Source of the DNA: an uncultured Collinsella sp.
GTDB lineage: Bacteria > Actinomycetota > Coriobacteriia > Coriobacteriales > Coriobacteriaceae
Reading direction: 5' to 3'
DNA: 18,892 nt
NCBI GenBank assembly: GCA_958453935.1
Contig: CAUDZT010000043.1
Span: 1 to 18,892 of the forward strand
Part shown: in pieces, positions 1 to 8,410 of the stretch
Position numbering within the stretch: the stretch's first letter is position 1
Layout of the letters: every line of letters begins with the position of its first letter
The notes under the pieces: generated by a model
The model's database searches: none
The model's input: the letters and a program-made list of their open reading frames with translations, nothing else
Told to the model about the DNA's origin: nothing
Program-made: the position numbers and the translations under genes

Positions 1-50
1 AAAAGGAACGTCCCTAACTGCCGGCAGAAAAGGAACGTCCCCAAGTGCCG
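1..50. repeat. Tandem pair of a 23-bp direct repeat
   Basis: Two copies begin at 1 and 28 (27-bp period). Both start with AAAAGGAACGTCCC and end with TGCCG; 21 of 23 positions agree. The copy at 1 may extend beyond the window edge. A related sequence (AACCTGTCCCTAA) lies after the GntR gene near 2094. Both sites lie just past a gene's 3' end, so this may be a dispersed intergenic motif. Its function is unknown. Confidence 0.6.
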
Positions 51-57
51 CTCTAGC

Positions 58-124
58 AGTTGCGGTGAAATAGTTCTCAAACAGAGGCTTCACGCTCCCA
101 AACAGGAACTATTCCACCGCAACT
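58..124. repeat. Imperfect 19-bp inverted repeat downstream of the deglycase gene
   Basis: Arms 58-76 and 106-124 are complementary at 18 of 19 positions (left arm AGTTGCGGTGAAATAGTTC), with a 29-base loop. It lies 37 bp past the stop codon of the minus-strand SIS gene, so it would form a hairpin in that transcript's 3' region. No T-run follows directly on the minus strand, so it is not a standard intrinsic terminator. It could be a 3'-end processing structure or a small palindromic repeat element. Confidence 0.55.
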
Positions 125-160
125 CATGAGGGGTATTGGGCTGTTAGGCCGCTCTATCCC

Positions 161-1153
161 TTAGTAATCCAGCTTCCACATGTAACGGCGCGTCATGTAA
201 TCCTTGTGGGTGACGGCGGAGAGCGCACGCATGTAGACGTTGTTGAGGATAGGGGCAAAGATCAGGTGGTTGAAGTATTCGCTCACGCTGTCCTTGATGT
301 CGTTGAGGCCAAGCTCCTTGGCGTCGAGCTGATAGACGCGATCGCCACCGTACTGGTTGACGAAACGGATGCCGCGCTCGTCGTTGCAGCGGCTGCGGCC
401 GACGCTGATGAGCTGGAACAGCGAGGTGCGCTTGTCCAGGATCTCGAAGGGGCCGTGGAAGAAGTCGCAGGTGTTGATGGTGCAGGAGTCGATCTGCAGC
501 ATCTCCTGCACGTTGCAGATGCTAAAGACGTAGGCGGCACCAAAGAGCGGGCCCTGGGCCATGACGTTGATGCAGGGCTTGTCGGCGTTCTGCTCGGCCC
601 ACTTAGCAGCGAGCGGACGGGTGTACTCGACGGCCTTGCGATAGATGGGGTCGACCAAGTCGAACGCGGCCATAGCGGTCTCGTACTCGGCATAGCCCTC
701 GGTCTGCTGCGTGAGCTCCATGGCGATCATGGTCACGACGGCGGAGTTGGTGCGGCCCATGCAAGACTCGTCAACGGCCAAGCTGTCGTACTGGATCTTG
801 TAGTCGCAGACCTCGGTGAGGCCGGACTCGTCAACATAGATGGCGATGGTGCTGGCGCCGTGATCCTTGGCGACCTGAGCGGCGACGATGGTCTCCTTGG
901 TGCCGCGCATGGACACGACGACGGCCAGGGCGTTCTCGTTAACGTAGGCAGGGGTTGCGTGCACGAACTCGTTGCTGGTGTAGCTGGAGCTCACGACCTG
1001 CGTGGCCTCGTGCTCCATAAAGTACTGGGCAGGATAGTTGCCGCCGTTGGATCCACCGGCGCCAATCCACACGACGCGCTTGATGCCGCCCTTGTCTGCC
1101 TTGTCAGCCAAAACCTGGGAGACGACGTCCTTAACCTGTTCCTGAGTAGTCAT
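161..1153 (-). CDS. FraB/FrlB-type SIS-domain sugar-amine-6-phosphate deglycase
   Basis: A 330-residue protein with two SIS (sugar isomerase) domains, about residues 20-150 and 190-320. Visible motifs are GAGGSNGG (31-38), SMRGTKET (81-88), GPLFGAA (201-207), FFHGPFE (231-237) and the C-terminal TRRYMWKLDY. From memory, the C-terminus and the FFHGPFE region resemble Salmonella FraB, which splits 6-phosphofructose-aspartate into glucose-6-phosphate and aspartate, more than E. coli FrlB. The FraB catalytic pair (Glu214, His230) appears to correspond to E217 and H233 here. An AGAAAGG ribosome site precedes the ATG. The divergent GntR/UTRA gene probably regulates it. No matching kinase or transporter lies in the window; one could lie beyond position 1. 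The exact Amadori substrate (fructose-asparagine, fructoselysine or glucoselysine) is inferred and unproven; the SIS deglycase family assignment is firm. Confidence 0.8.
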   Translation of the reverse strand: MTTQEQVKDVVSQVLADKADKGGIKRVVWIGAGGSNGGNYPAQYFMEHEATQVVSSSYTSNEFVHATPAYVNENALAVVVSMRGTKETIVAAQVAKDHGASTIAIYVDESGLTEVCDYKIQYDSLAVDESCMGRTNSAVVTMIAMELTQQTEGYAEYETAMAAFDLVDPIYRKAVEYTRPLAAKWAEQNADKPCINVMAQGPLFGAAYVFSICNVQEMLQIDSCTINTCDFFHGPFEILDKRTSLFQLISVGRSRCNDERGIRFVNQYGGDRVYQLDAKELGLNDIKDSVSEYFNHLIFAPILNNVYMRALSAVTHKDYMTRRYMWKLDY

Positions 1154-1191
1154 CGTGCATCAGCCTTTCTTCTCGTTTGATGCTCTCGATG

Positions 1192-1350
1192 GCATACAAG
1201 TTACATACATGTTTTGGTTATGTCGACTAGTTGTATGCTATATTTATCTTAGATATTTTGCTGGTAAAGTTTTCGGCAATCCATTATCAGCGGTTTTGTT
1301 GTCATGTTGGATACATGCTTGGTTCAGTAAGCATACAGGTTAGATACAGG
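1192..1350. promoter_or_regulatory. Divergent control region with candidate GntR operators
   Basis: Between the divergent deglycase and regulator genes, GCATACAAGTTACATACATG (1192-1211) recurs as a 17/20 match at 1331-1350. One copy sits 38 bp before the deglycase start codon and the other 8 bp before the regulator start codon. Partial inverted copies lie at 1231-1238 (TTGTATGC) and at 1315-1320/1329-1334 (ATGCTT/AAGCAT). UTRA-type GntR regulators usually bind near their own promoter and are released by a sugar-phosphate effector, so these are plausible operators controlling both genes. I could not fix -35/-10 elements confidently. Confidence 0.5.
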
Positions 1351-1358
1351 TTGTTCGC

Positions 1359-2081
1359 ATGAGCACTTCGTCGAAAAAGAACTTGGCCCAATACGAGCGT
1401 CTGGCGGGTACGCTGCGTGACCGCATCGCCGCCGGCATCTACGCGTGCGGAGACAAGCTGCCGTCCGAGATGGAGCTCATGGGCGAATCGGGCCTGTCGC
1501 GCAGTACTGTGCGTCACGCGCTTAAGGTGCTTGTTGACGAGGGTCTGGTTCGCACCGAGCGCGGACGGGGCGCCTTTGTGGCTGACACGCCGGCGCTCCA
1601 CGAGAACAACCTGGTGTTTTCGAGCTATACCAAGCAGGTCGAAGGCCAGGGTATGAAGCCCACCACGCGCACGGTGGACTCGGGCTTTGCCAAAGCAATG
1701 GGCAGCGTGGCCAAGTTCTTTGACGCTAGCGTGGGCAGCAAGCTTGTCAAACTTGTCCGCCTGCGTTACCTGGACGATGCGCCACTGTGCCTGGAGACCA
1801 CCTATTTGCCGCCAAGCTTTGGGTCGCTCATCGATCGCGATATCAACGGTTCGCTCTACGCCACGCTGCGCCAGGAGTTCCATCGTGCGCCGGCGCAGGG
1901 GCATAAGACCTTTGAGGTGTGCTATGCCTCGCAAAACGAGGCGTTTTTGCTCAACGTTGAGCGCGGGCAGGCGCTGATCCTGATCACCGACTACGTCTAC
2001 GACACCGACGGCCGCCCGCTCCATGTCTCCAAGCGCATCCAACGTACCGACCGCGCCAAATACACCGAGCCCATCGGCTAA
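1359..2081 (+). CDS. GntR family (HutC/UTRA) transcriptional regulator
   Basis: A 240-residue regulator. The N-terminal winged helix (about 8-77) shows LPSE (34-37), the recognition helix LSRSTVRHAL (46-55) and the wing RGRGAFV (68-74). The C-terminal part (about 85-232) fits the UTRA ligand-binding domain, which in this family binds small molecules such as sugar phosphates. It is divergent from the SIS deglycase gene with a 205-bp spacer holding repeated operator-like sites, so it probably controls both genes and senses the deglycase substrate or product. The ribosome site is weak (CAGG about 8 bases before the ATG) and overlaps the proximal operator-like repeat, which would let the bound protein also hinder its own expression. 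The chosen start gives a normal GntR N-terminus. Confidence 0.9.
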   Translation: MSTSSKKNLAQYERLAGTLRDRIAAGIYACGDKLPSEMELMGESGLSRSTVRHALKVLVDEGLVRTERGRGAFVADTPALHENNLVFSSYTKQVEGQGMKPTTRTVDSGFAKAMGSVAKFFDASVGSKLVKLVRLRYLDDAPLCLETTYLPPSFGSLIDRDINGSLYATLRQEFHRAPAQGHKTFEVCYASQNEAFLLNVERGQALILITDYVYDTDGRPLHVSKRIQRTDRAKYTEPIG

Positions 2082-2116
2082 CCTGCCAAAATAAACCTGT
2101 CCCTAAATGGCAGGTT
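2080..2116. terminator. Inverted repeat between convergent genes
   Basis: AACCTGCCA (2080-2088) pairs with TGGCAGGTT (2108-2116) around a 19-base loop. The arms overlap the stop codons of the two convergent genes, the regulator (plus) and the acetyltransferase (minus). It could serve as a weak bidirectional terminator. No long T-run follows on either strand. The loop carries the AACCTGTCCC motif related to the repeat at 1-50. Confidence 0.4.
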
Positions 2117-2693
2117 TGGGGAGGTCGGGGAACCAGGTCGGCTTGGGTTGGTTGGGTGTGCGCTCGGCTAGGACCAGCTCCATCCAGCACATGTCGTACC
2201 AGCGGCCGAACTTTTGGGCGCAGCGATCGAAGGCGCCCACCAAACGGTAGCCCATATGGGCATGGAAATCCTGACTGTTGTGCGTCAGATACTCGTCGTC
2301 ATTGTCGTGCGGCACGGCAATGAGCGCGCACATGTTGGTGATGCCCATCGCGACCAGGCATTGCTTGAGCGCATCGTGCAGCTTGCGGCCCAGCCCGCCG
2401 TGGCGCACATCGCGCGCCAGGTAGATCGAGGTCTCAACCGACCAGTCATAGGCCTCGCGGCTGTTGAGCGGACTCACATAGGCATAACCTACCGGACGCC
2501 CGTCCAGCTCCATCACCAGATACGGATAGCGCTTGAGCGTGCGCTCGATGCGCCCGGCGAACTCCTCAACGCTCGGCACCTCGTATTCGCAGGTAATCGC
2601 CGTCTGGCGCACATACGGCTCATAGATGGCAAGCAATGCCGGCGCATCATCGGGCGTCGCCAGGCGAATCGTCGGCTCGGACATCTTGGCCAT
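2103..2693 (-). CDS. GNAT family N-acetyltransferase (MnaT/phosphinothricin acetyltransferase-like)
   Basis: A 196-residue GNAT enzyme that should transfer an acetyl group from acetyl-CoA to an amine. The strand VETSIYLARD (86-95) leads into the acetyl-CoA pyrophosphate loop RHGGLGRKL (97-105), and HMGYRLVG (146-153) is typical of the YncA/MnaT/Pat branch. Known members acetylate methionine analogues, other amino acids or phosphinothricin; the substrate here is unknown. AGAGGGG lies 6 bases before the ATG at 2693, favouring it over the second ATG at 2684. It lies after the threonine aldolase terminator on the same strand, so it is probably transcribed separately. The tail after about residue 175 is Pro-rich and lies outside the fold. 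Confidence 0.85.
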   Translation of the reverse strand: MAKMSEPTIRLATPDDAPALLAIYEPYVRQTAITCEYEVPSVEEFAGRIERTLKRYPYLVMELDGRPVGYAYVSPLNSREAYDWSVETSIYLARDVRHGGLGRKLHDALKQCLVAMGITNMCALIAVPHDNDDEYLTHNSQDFHAHMGYRLVGAFDRCAQKFGRWYDMCWMELVLAERTPNQPKPTWFPDLPKPAI

Positions 2694-2704
2694 ACAGCCC
2701 CTCT

Positions 2705-2749
2705 CAAAAGCAAAGGCCGCCTTGCGCCAAACCCAGGCGCAAGGCGGCC
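2705..2749 (-). terminator. Rho-independent terminator after the threonine aldolase gene
   Basis: A perfect 14-bp stem GGCCGCCTTGCGCC (2715-2728) and GGCGCAAGGCGGCC (2736-2749) surrounds a 7-base loop. Read on the minus strand it is followed by TTTGCTTTT. It begins 18 bp after the aldolase stop codon and ends before the acetyltransferase start, so it separates the two transcription units. Confidence 0.88.
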
Positions 2750-2767
2750 CCTCGTCATTACATCAAC

Positions 2768-3793
2768 CTACAGGACAGCCGCCAGCGCGTCGATGTCCTC
2801 CTGTGTCGTGGCCCAGCTGGTGCAAAAGCGCACCACGGTGTGGGTCTCGTCGTACTTTTCCCAGTACTCGATCGAAGCATGCTCGCGAATGCGGGCCATG
2901 TCCTCGTTGGGCAAAATCACAAACTGCTGGTTGGTGGGCGTCTCCAAGAAGAACTGGTAGCCGCGCTCATGCAGCACGCGACGAAGCGCCTGAGCGGTCT
3001 CAATCGCCTGGCGGCCAATCTCAAAATACAGGCCGTCGGTAAAGAGCGCCTCAAACTGAACGCCCGTCAGACGGCCCTTGGCCAGCAGCGCTCCGTGCTG
3101 CTTAATGCGCGGAATGGGGTGTGCCGGAGCGTGCATGCCGCAAAACACCACGGCCTCGCCGCAAAGCGCGCCGCACTTGGTGCCGCCAATGTAGAACACG
3201 TCGCACAGCTGCGCCAGCTCGGGCAGGGTAATGTCGCACTCATCGGCCGCCAGCGCATAGGCCAGACGGGCGCCATCCACAAACAGCGGAATCTGGCGCT
3301 TCTGGCACACCGCATGAATCGCCGCAAGCTCGGCGGCGGAGTACAGCGTGCCGTACTCGGTCGATAGGCTCACGTACACGGCACCTGGGAACACCGTGTG
3401 CTCGTAGCTCTCGTTTTCGTAAAACACCTGGATATAGCTGTCGAGATCCTCGGCATGCATCTTGCCCTCGTAGCCGGGAATGGTAAGCACCTTGTGGCCG
3501 CCAAACTCGATGGCACCCGCCTCGTGGCAGGCAACGTGGCCGGTCTCGGCTGCAACGACGCCCTCGTAGGGCGCAAGCAGCATGTCAATCACCGTCGCGT
3601 TGGCCTGTGTGCCGCCCACCAGAAAAAACACGTCGGCATCGGGGGCCTGACAGGCCTCGCGAATCAGCTGCTTGGCACGCTCGGTGTGCGCATCGGTACC
3701 GTAGCCGGGCTGCGGCTCCATATTGGTGTCGACGAGCGCCTGCAGCACTGCCGGATGTGCGCCGTGGGAATAATCGTTGTTAAACGCGAGCAT
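2768..3793 (-). CDS. ltaE: Low-specificity threonine aldolase (beta-eliminating lyase family)
   Basis: A 341-residue PLP enzyme of fold type I that should cleave L-threonine or L-allo-threonine to glycine and acetaldehyde in the cytoplasm. Visible are the phosphate-binding GGTQAN (60-65), the stacking histidine in ETGHVACHEAGA (H86), DGAR (173-176, with D173 for the PLP ring nitrogen) and the Schiff-base lysine in YIGGTKCG (K206). Length is normal for bacterial aldolases. AGAGGAT precedes the ATG. It lies 45 bp downstream of the PAP2 gene on the same strand and ends in a strong terminator, so it may be the last gene of an mfd-PAP2-aldolase transcript. Stereospecificity (L or L-allo) cannot be read from sequence; a related beta-eliminating lyase is the main alternative. 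Confidence 0.88.
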   Translation of the reverse strand: MLAFNNDYSHGAHPAVLQALVDTNMEPQPGYGTDAHTERAKQLIREACQAPDADVFFLVGGTQANATVIDMLLAPYEGVVAAETGHVACHEAGAIEFGGHKVLTIPGYEGKMHAEDLDSYIQVFYENESYEHTVFPGAVYVSLSTEYGTLYSAAELAAIHAVCQKRQIPLFVDGARLAYALAADECDITLPELAQLCDVFYIGGTKCGALCGEAVVFCGMHAPAHPIPRIKQHGALLAKGRLTGVQFEALFTDGLYFEIGRQAIETAQALRRVLHERGYQFFLETPTNQQFVILPNEDMARIREHASIEYWEKYDETHTVVRFCTSWATTQEDIDALAAVL

Positions 3794-3838
3794 GGCAATC
3801 CTCTCTTACCGGGTATCGGCCAGATGATTCAAACGGAG

Positions 3839-4702
3839 CTATTGTACGCCGTTGGGATAGGCAATGCGCGCGGCAAGGCACTCAAGCGCCAGCACCAGGG
3901 CAAAGCCGCAGCTCACATCGCTCAAAAAATGCGCTCCGATCACGATGCGGCCAAAGGCGACGAACGCTGCAACAACAACCGCCGCCCAAAAGATTACACG
4001 GCGACGCGAAGGTTTTTCCGTAAAGGCTGCCGCGGGAAGCCCGGCGAGCATAAGGCCGATCGCCGCATGCGCCGTGTGTCCGCTCGCAAACGACTTGAAG
4101 CCGTCCTTGATCACGCCGGCGGCGATATAAGTCCATTTGTCGGGATTGCCGATCACCCACCACGGCTGAAAATCGAGTCCCTGCGTCACCTCGATCACGC
4201 GCATGCGCGGGCGCGACCACAGCGGCTTGACGATCACGTTGAGGATAATGGCCTGAGCGACCCACACGGCAAGTACCATCAACGCCCAGCGCGTGAGCTC
4301 ATCGGGGTCGGTGTCGCGCGTGAGGCGATAGACGATGAGGTTGGCCGCAATGACCAATGCAAACGTCAGAACCAGCTGAACCGCGATGAGTTTGCCGCCA
4401 ACCCGCAGGGACGAAACGATCTCGTAGCCGGCCAGGCCGATGTTGACGAGGATGCCAAGCACGACGAGCCATTTGCTCCCCCTGGAGTCGGGACGTGCCG
4501 AGCGCACGAGCATAACGCCCGCGACGCTCGCCGTCAGCTCGAACGGCAGCTCGCCGGCGGCCTCGATAAAGCGGCCGTACATGCTGCCGATGTTGAACAG
4601 CGCGCTCGAGATCTGATAATCGAAGAAGCTGCCCACGCCCAGACAAAGGCACAGGGCAACCGCGATCATGGCGACATCTTTCTTGTAGATGTATCCGAAC
4701 AT
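3839..4702 (-). CDS. PAP2 family membrane phosphatase
   Basis: A 287-residue integral membrane protein with about six hydrophobic segments (near 10-27, 57-68, 78-95, 105-125, 138-157 and 237-275). The PAP2 signature is in the C-terminal half: KPLWSRPR (159-166), FASGHTAH (205-212, catalytic H209) and GRIVIGAHFLSD (251-262, R252, H258, D262). The proline normally ending the first motif (Kx6RP) is M167 here. Such enzymes dephosphorylate lipid phosphates, for example phosphatidate, phosphatidylglycerol phosphate or undecaprenyl pyrophosphate; the substrate is not decidable. AAGGA precedes the ATG. The gene starts 56 bp after mfd ends and is followed 45 bp later by the aldolase gene, which fits cotranscription. 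Confidence 0.85.
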   Translation of the reverse strand: MFGYIYKKDVAMIAVALCLCLGVGSFFDYQISSALFNIGSMYGRFIEAAGELPFELTASVAGVMLVRSARPDSRGSKWLVVLGILVNIGLAGYEIVSSLRVGGKLIAVQLVLTFALVIAANLIVYRLTRDTDPDELTRWALMVLAVWVAQAIILNVIVKPLWSRPRMRVIEVTQGLDFQPWWVIGNPDKWTYIAAGVIKDGFKSFASGHTAHAAIGLMLAGLPAAAFTEKPSRRRVIFWAAVVVAAFVAFGRIVIGAHFLSDVSCGFALVLALECLAARIAYPNGVQ

Positions 4703-4758
4703 GCTTTCCTTTCGATGGAACCAGAGTGCCCAAATGGGGCATTTGCAGCGTCGACCCG

Positions 4759-7700
4759 TTAATCATCGTCGGACGCGCCCAGCTGCTGCAGCAGCATGAG
4801 TGCGGCCGCCACGGGACCGGCCTCGTCGTTGGCGTCGAGACCTCGGCCCAGGCCGCTGCCCGCACCGGCGCCCGCCTTGTAGGGCACCGACAGCTTGCGG
4901 CTCTTGGGGAAGTTCACCGCGCCGTAGCGAGTCTTAAACTCAAAGGCCACCTTCTTGGGCACGTCGACGCCCAAAAACGTGATGCGGCCGCCGCTGAGCG
5001 TGACGCTCTCGAGCCCCAGGCGCTCGCCGCGGATGCGGATGCGCGCGCGGTTGAACAGGTTGAGTCCCGCCAACGGCAGCTCGCCATGCGCGGCCTCGGT
5101 CTCTTCCTGCACCTCGTCGATGCTCTCCAGGTCCTCGGCCGCCGCGAGCTTGCGGTACACGAGCACGCGCTGGTCCACCGCCGGCAGGTACTCCTCGGAC
5201 AAGAAGTAATCGGCCGGCAGGTTGATGCCCACGCTCGCCGCCTCCACGCCGGCATCGTCGTCGCCGCGCGCCTCGGCCACGGCCTGGCCCAGCATCTGCG
5301 TAAACAGGTCAAAGCCCACACTCGACAGGTTGCCGTGCTGCTCGGCGCCCATCAGCGAGCCGGCACCGCGAATCTCCAGGTCGCGCATGGCGATGCGCAT
5401 GCCGCTGCCCAGGTCCTGGAACTCGGACAGTGCGGTCAGGCGCGCCGTTGCCTCCTCGGTAAGCGGCAACTCGCCCGGGAACATAAAGTACGCGTAGGCC
5501 TGCGTGGTCGAGCGGCCCACACGGCCCTTGAGCTGGTAGAGCTGCGCCAGACCCAGACGCTGCGAGTCCTCGATGATGAGCGTGTTGGCGGTCGCGTTGT
5601 CGATGCCGCTCTCCACAATGGTCGTGGCGATGAGCACATCGATCTTTTTGGTCGCGAACTCGATCATCACGTCCTCGACCTCGCGCGGGCTCATCTTGCC
5701 GTGCGCCACGCCCACGCGCGCCTCGGGCGCGGCCTCGTGAACGCGCGCCACGGCGTCATCGATGGTCTTGACGCGGTTGGACACGTAGTACACCTGTCCG
5801 CCGCGGCCCACCTCCAAGCGAATCGCCGCGCTCACCACATCGGGGTCGTACTCCCCCACGTGCACGATCACGGGACGACGCCCGGTCGGCGGCGTGGTGA
5901 TCAGGCTCATGTCGCGCACGCCGCTCGTGGCCATCTGCATGGTTCGCGGGATCGGCGTTGCCGAGAGCGTGAGCACGTCAATCTGCTCGCGCAGGTTCTT
6001 GAGCTGCTCCTTGTGCTGCACGCCAAAGCGCTGTTCCTCGTCAATGATCACCAGGCCCAGGTTCTTGGGGTTCACATCAGCCGAGAGCAGGCGGTGCGTG
6101 CCGATGAGCACGTCGATCGTGCCCTCGGCAAATGCCTTGAGCGCGCGCTTTTGCTGCGCCGGCGTGCGAAAGCGGCTGAGTACCTCGGCTTCAAGGCCAA
6201 ACGGGGCAAAACGCTCAAAGAACGTCTCGTAGTGCTGCTGGGCCAGAATGGTCGTGGGGCAGAGCACCATGACCTGGCGACCGGAGTCCACGCACTTAAA
6301 CGCCGCGCGCAGGGCGACCTCGGTCTTGCCAAAGCCCACGTCTCCGCACAGCAGGCGGTCCATGGGCTTGGGCGCCTCCATATCGGCCTTAATGTCAGCG
6401 ATGGCCTCCAGCTGATCGCGCGTCTCGTCGTAGGGGAAGCTCTGCTCCATCTCGATCTGCTCGGGCGTGTCGGGCGGGCAAGCGATACCGGTAATCGAAG
6501 AGCGGCGCGTATACAGATCGACCAGGTCAAACGCCAGCTTTTTGGCGTTCTTGCGCGCCTTGTTGGTGGCGCGCGTCCAGTCGGCGGTGTTGAGCCTGGT
6601 CAGGCGCGGCTTGTCGCCGTCGGGGCCAACATAGCGTGTGATGCGGTCAACCTGCTCGAGCGGCACGTAGAGCTTGTCGCCGTCGGCATATTCCAGCAAA
6701 AAGTAGTCGCGCTCCTTGCCGCCCACTTCCTGGCGCGCGATCTCGCTAAAGAGCGCGATGCCATGCGTTGCGTGCACCACGTAGTCGCCCGGCTTAAACG
6801 GAAACGTGATCTGCGTAATGTCCACCTTGCGGCGGCTGCGCGCGCGGTTGGCGTCCATGCGGGCGTTGAGGTCGGCGATCGAGAACACGGCCAGATTGGC
6901 ATCGGGCACCACCACGCCCTGCGGCAGGGCGGCGTCCACAAAGGTCACGCGCCCGCGCGAGATGGTGGGCGCGGCGGCGCCGGCGGCAGCCTGGGCCGCA
7001 CCCGCCTCGAGCGACCGGGCGTTGAGCGCGTCGGCGCGGCGCTCACGAATTGAGGCATGGGCCTGTTGGCGGACAGCACGGTCGGCAGAATCCGCCGCCG
7101 CCACGCGCACGCGGTCGCCGATAACGCCGGCGTTTTCGGGGGCGGCCGTCAGCGACTCCTCAAAGGTGATGCCCTCGTCGCCAAAGGTGAGCTCCATCGA
7201 CTCGCGCGCACCGCGGTCGGGAATGGCAAACACGCAGGCATAGCGCTTGCCCACGACCTCCTGAATGCGCGTCATAAAGCGATTGTCCGAGCCCGCAATG
7301 GCCGGCTGCTCAATCTTGAGCTCGGCTGTAACCGCACCGCCGGCACGAATCAGGCTCACGTAGTTCAGGCGCTGCTGAGCACCAAAGTCGAGCTGTTGGG
7401 CGCGCACATACAGACCCTCCAGACGGTCAATCCCCGCCTCGCCGGCACGGGCCTCGATATCCTCGTAGGCGCGCAGGCAGTCATCGAACAGCGAGCGCGG
7501 CTCGGACAGGACCACAAGCGCCTTGCCGCTCACGTGCGCCAACGGGCTCACGGTCTGGCCGTACATCACCGGCAAAAAGCGGTCGAGCTCGGGCGTGACG
7601 ATGCGCGCGTCCACCATCTCGAGCAGCGCCGCCAGCTTGCTATCGCTCTGGCTGGCGCGATAGAGCGCCACATGCATGTTGTGGACGGCCTCGTCGGTGA

Positions 7701-8391
7701 GCGCCAGCTCGCGGCACGGGAAGATCTCGATGCTGTCCTCGTTGCCGATGGTCTGCCCCGTGGAACTCACCATGCGGCGGATGCGATCAATCTCGTCGCC
7801 AAAGAACTCAATGCGCACGGGTGCCTTCTCCTGCGCGGGGAACACCTCGACGGTATCACCGTGCACGCGGAACAGGCCGGGCGCGTCGGCGGCACCGGCA
7901 TTGGTATAGCCCATGCCCACCAGGCGCTGCGGCACCTCGTCAAAAGGGATCTCCTCGCCCACCGCAAAGGTCGTGGACTCCCAGTAGCGGCTCTCGACTG
8001 GCGGCACGCAACGCAGCAACGCGCGGGCCGAGGCAACCATAATGCAGTTGTCACCGCGCACGATGCGTCCCAGGGCCTCGCAGCGCTGCGCCACCACGGC
8101 ATCGTCGGGCGCCTGCTCGCGCCACGGGTAGTCCTTGCGCTCGGGAAAGCGGCACACGTGCGCCAGGCCCACATAGGCGGCCAGGCTGCGCGCGGCGCGA
8201 TCGGCAGCGTCCTCGCCGCTCACGATATAGACCGTGGGACGCGGACGGCGCGCAAACTGGGCGGCCGCCATAAGCGTGCGGCCCGACTGCGACACAGCCA
8301 GCGTCACGTCCTCGCCAGCATCGAGTCCGGCCTCGACGGTCTGCAGCGCCTCGGCAGTGTAGAGCTGCGCGGCTATACGGTGAATGAGCAT
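4759..8391 (-). CDS. mfd: Transcription-repair coupling factor Mfd
   Basis: A 1210-residue Mfd. It removes RNA polymerase stalled at DNA lesions and recruits UvrA for nucleotide excision repair. The N-terminal UvrB-like part is about 1-330. An Ala/Arg-rich linker (about 430-480) precedes the CarD-like RNA-polymerase-interaction domain around FKPGDYVVHATHG (about 532-544). The SF2 translocase follows, with Walker A GDVGFGKT (683-690), DEEQRFG (784-790) and SATPIPRTMQ (810-819). The C-terminal TRCF domain spans roughly 1020-1120. I chose the ATG at 8391 because GGAGGA lies 6 bases upstream; the in-frame TTG at 8418 has no comparable site. The leader contains a terminator-like hairpin. Possible operon with the PAP2 and aldolase genes. 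Confidence 0.97.
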   Translation of the reverse strand: MLIHRIAAQLYTAEALQTVEAGLDAGEDVTLAVSQSGRTLMAAAQFARRPRPTVYIVSGEDAADRAARSLAAYVGLAHVCRFPERKDYPWREQAPDDAVVAQRCEALGRIVRGDNCIMVASARALLRCVPPVESRYWESTTFAVGEEIPFDEVPQRLVGMGYTNAGAADAPGLFRVHGDTVEVFPAQEKAPVRIEFFGDEIDRIRRMVSSTGQTIGNEDSIEIFPCRELALTDEAVHNMHVALYRASQSDSKLAALLEMVDARIVTPELDRFLPVMYGQTVSPLAHVSGKALVVLSEPRSLFDDCLRAYEDIEARAGEAGIDRLEGLYVRAQQLDFGAQQRLNYVSLIRAGGAVTAELKIEQPAIAGSDNRFMTRIQEVVGKRYACVFAIPDRGARESMELTFGDEGITFEESLTAAPENAGVIGDRVRVAAADSADRAVRQQAHASIRERRADALNARSLEAGAAQAAAGAAAPTISRGRVTFVDAALPQGVVVPDANLAVFSIADLNARMDANRARSRRKVDITQITFPFKPGDYVVHATHGIALFSEIARQEVGGKERDYFLLEYADGDKLYVPLEQVDRITRYVGPDGDKPRLTRLNTADWTRATNKARKNAKKLAFDLVDLYTRRSSITGIACPPDTPEQIEMEQSFPYDETRDQLEAIADIKADMEAPKPMDRLLCGDVGFGKTEVALRAAFKCVDSGRQVMVLCPTTILAQQHYETFFERFAPFGLEAEVLSRFRTPAQQKRALKAFAEGTIDVLIGTHRLLSADVNPKNLGLVIIDEEQRFGVQHKEQLKNLREQIDVLTLSATPIPRTMQMATSGVRDMSLITTPPTGRRPVIVHVGEYDPDVVSAAIRLEVGRGGQVYYVSNRVKTIDDAVARVHEAAPEARVGVAHGKMSPREVEDVMIEFATKKIDVLIATTIVESGIDNATANTLIIEDSQRLGLAQLYQLKGRVGRSTTQAYAYFMFPGELPLTEEATARLTALSEFQDLGSGMRIAMRDLEIRGAGSLMGAEQHGNLSSVGFDLFTQMLGQAVAEARGDDDAGVEAASVGINLPADYFLSEEYLPAVDQRVLVYRKLAAAEDLESIDEVQEETEAAHGELPLAGLNLFNRARIRIRGERLGLESVTLSGGRITFLGVDVPKKVAFEFKTRYGAVNFPKSRKLSVPYKAGAGAGSGLGRGLDANDEAGPVAAALMLLQQLGASDDD

Positions 8392-8410
8392 GCTGTTCCT
8401 CCGGCATTGC

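Noticed and set aside
206..1180. 324-codon plus-strand frame opposite the SIS deglycase gene
   Set aside because: Antisense to a gene with strong motif evidence; low-complexity Val/Asp/Ala/His composition; no ribosome site at its start.
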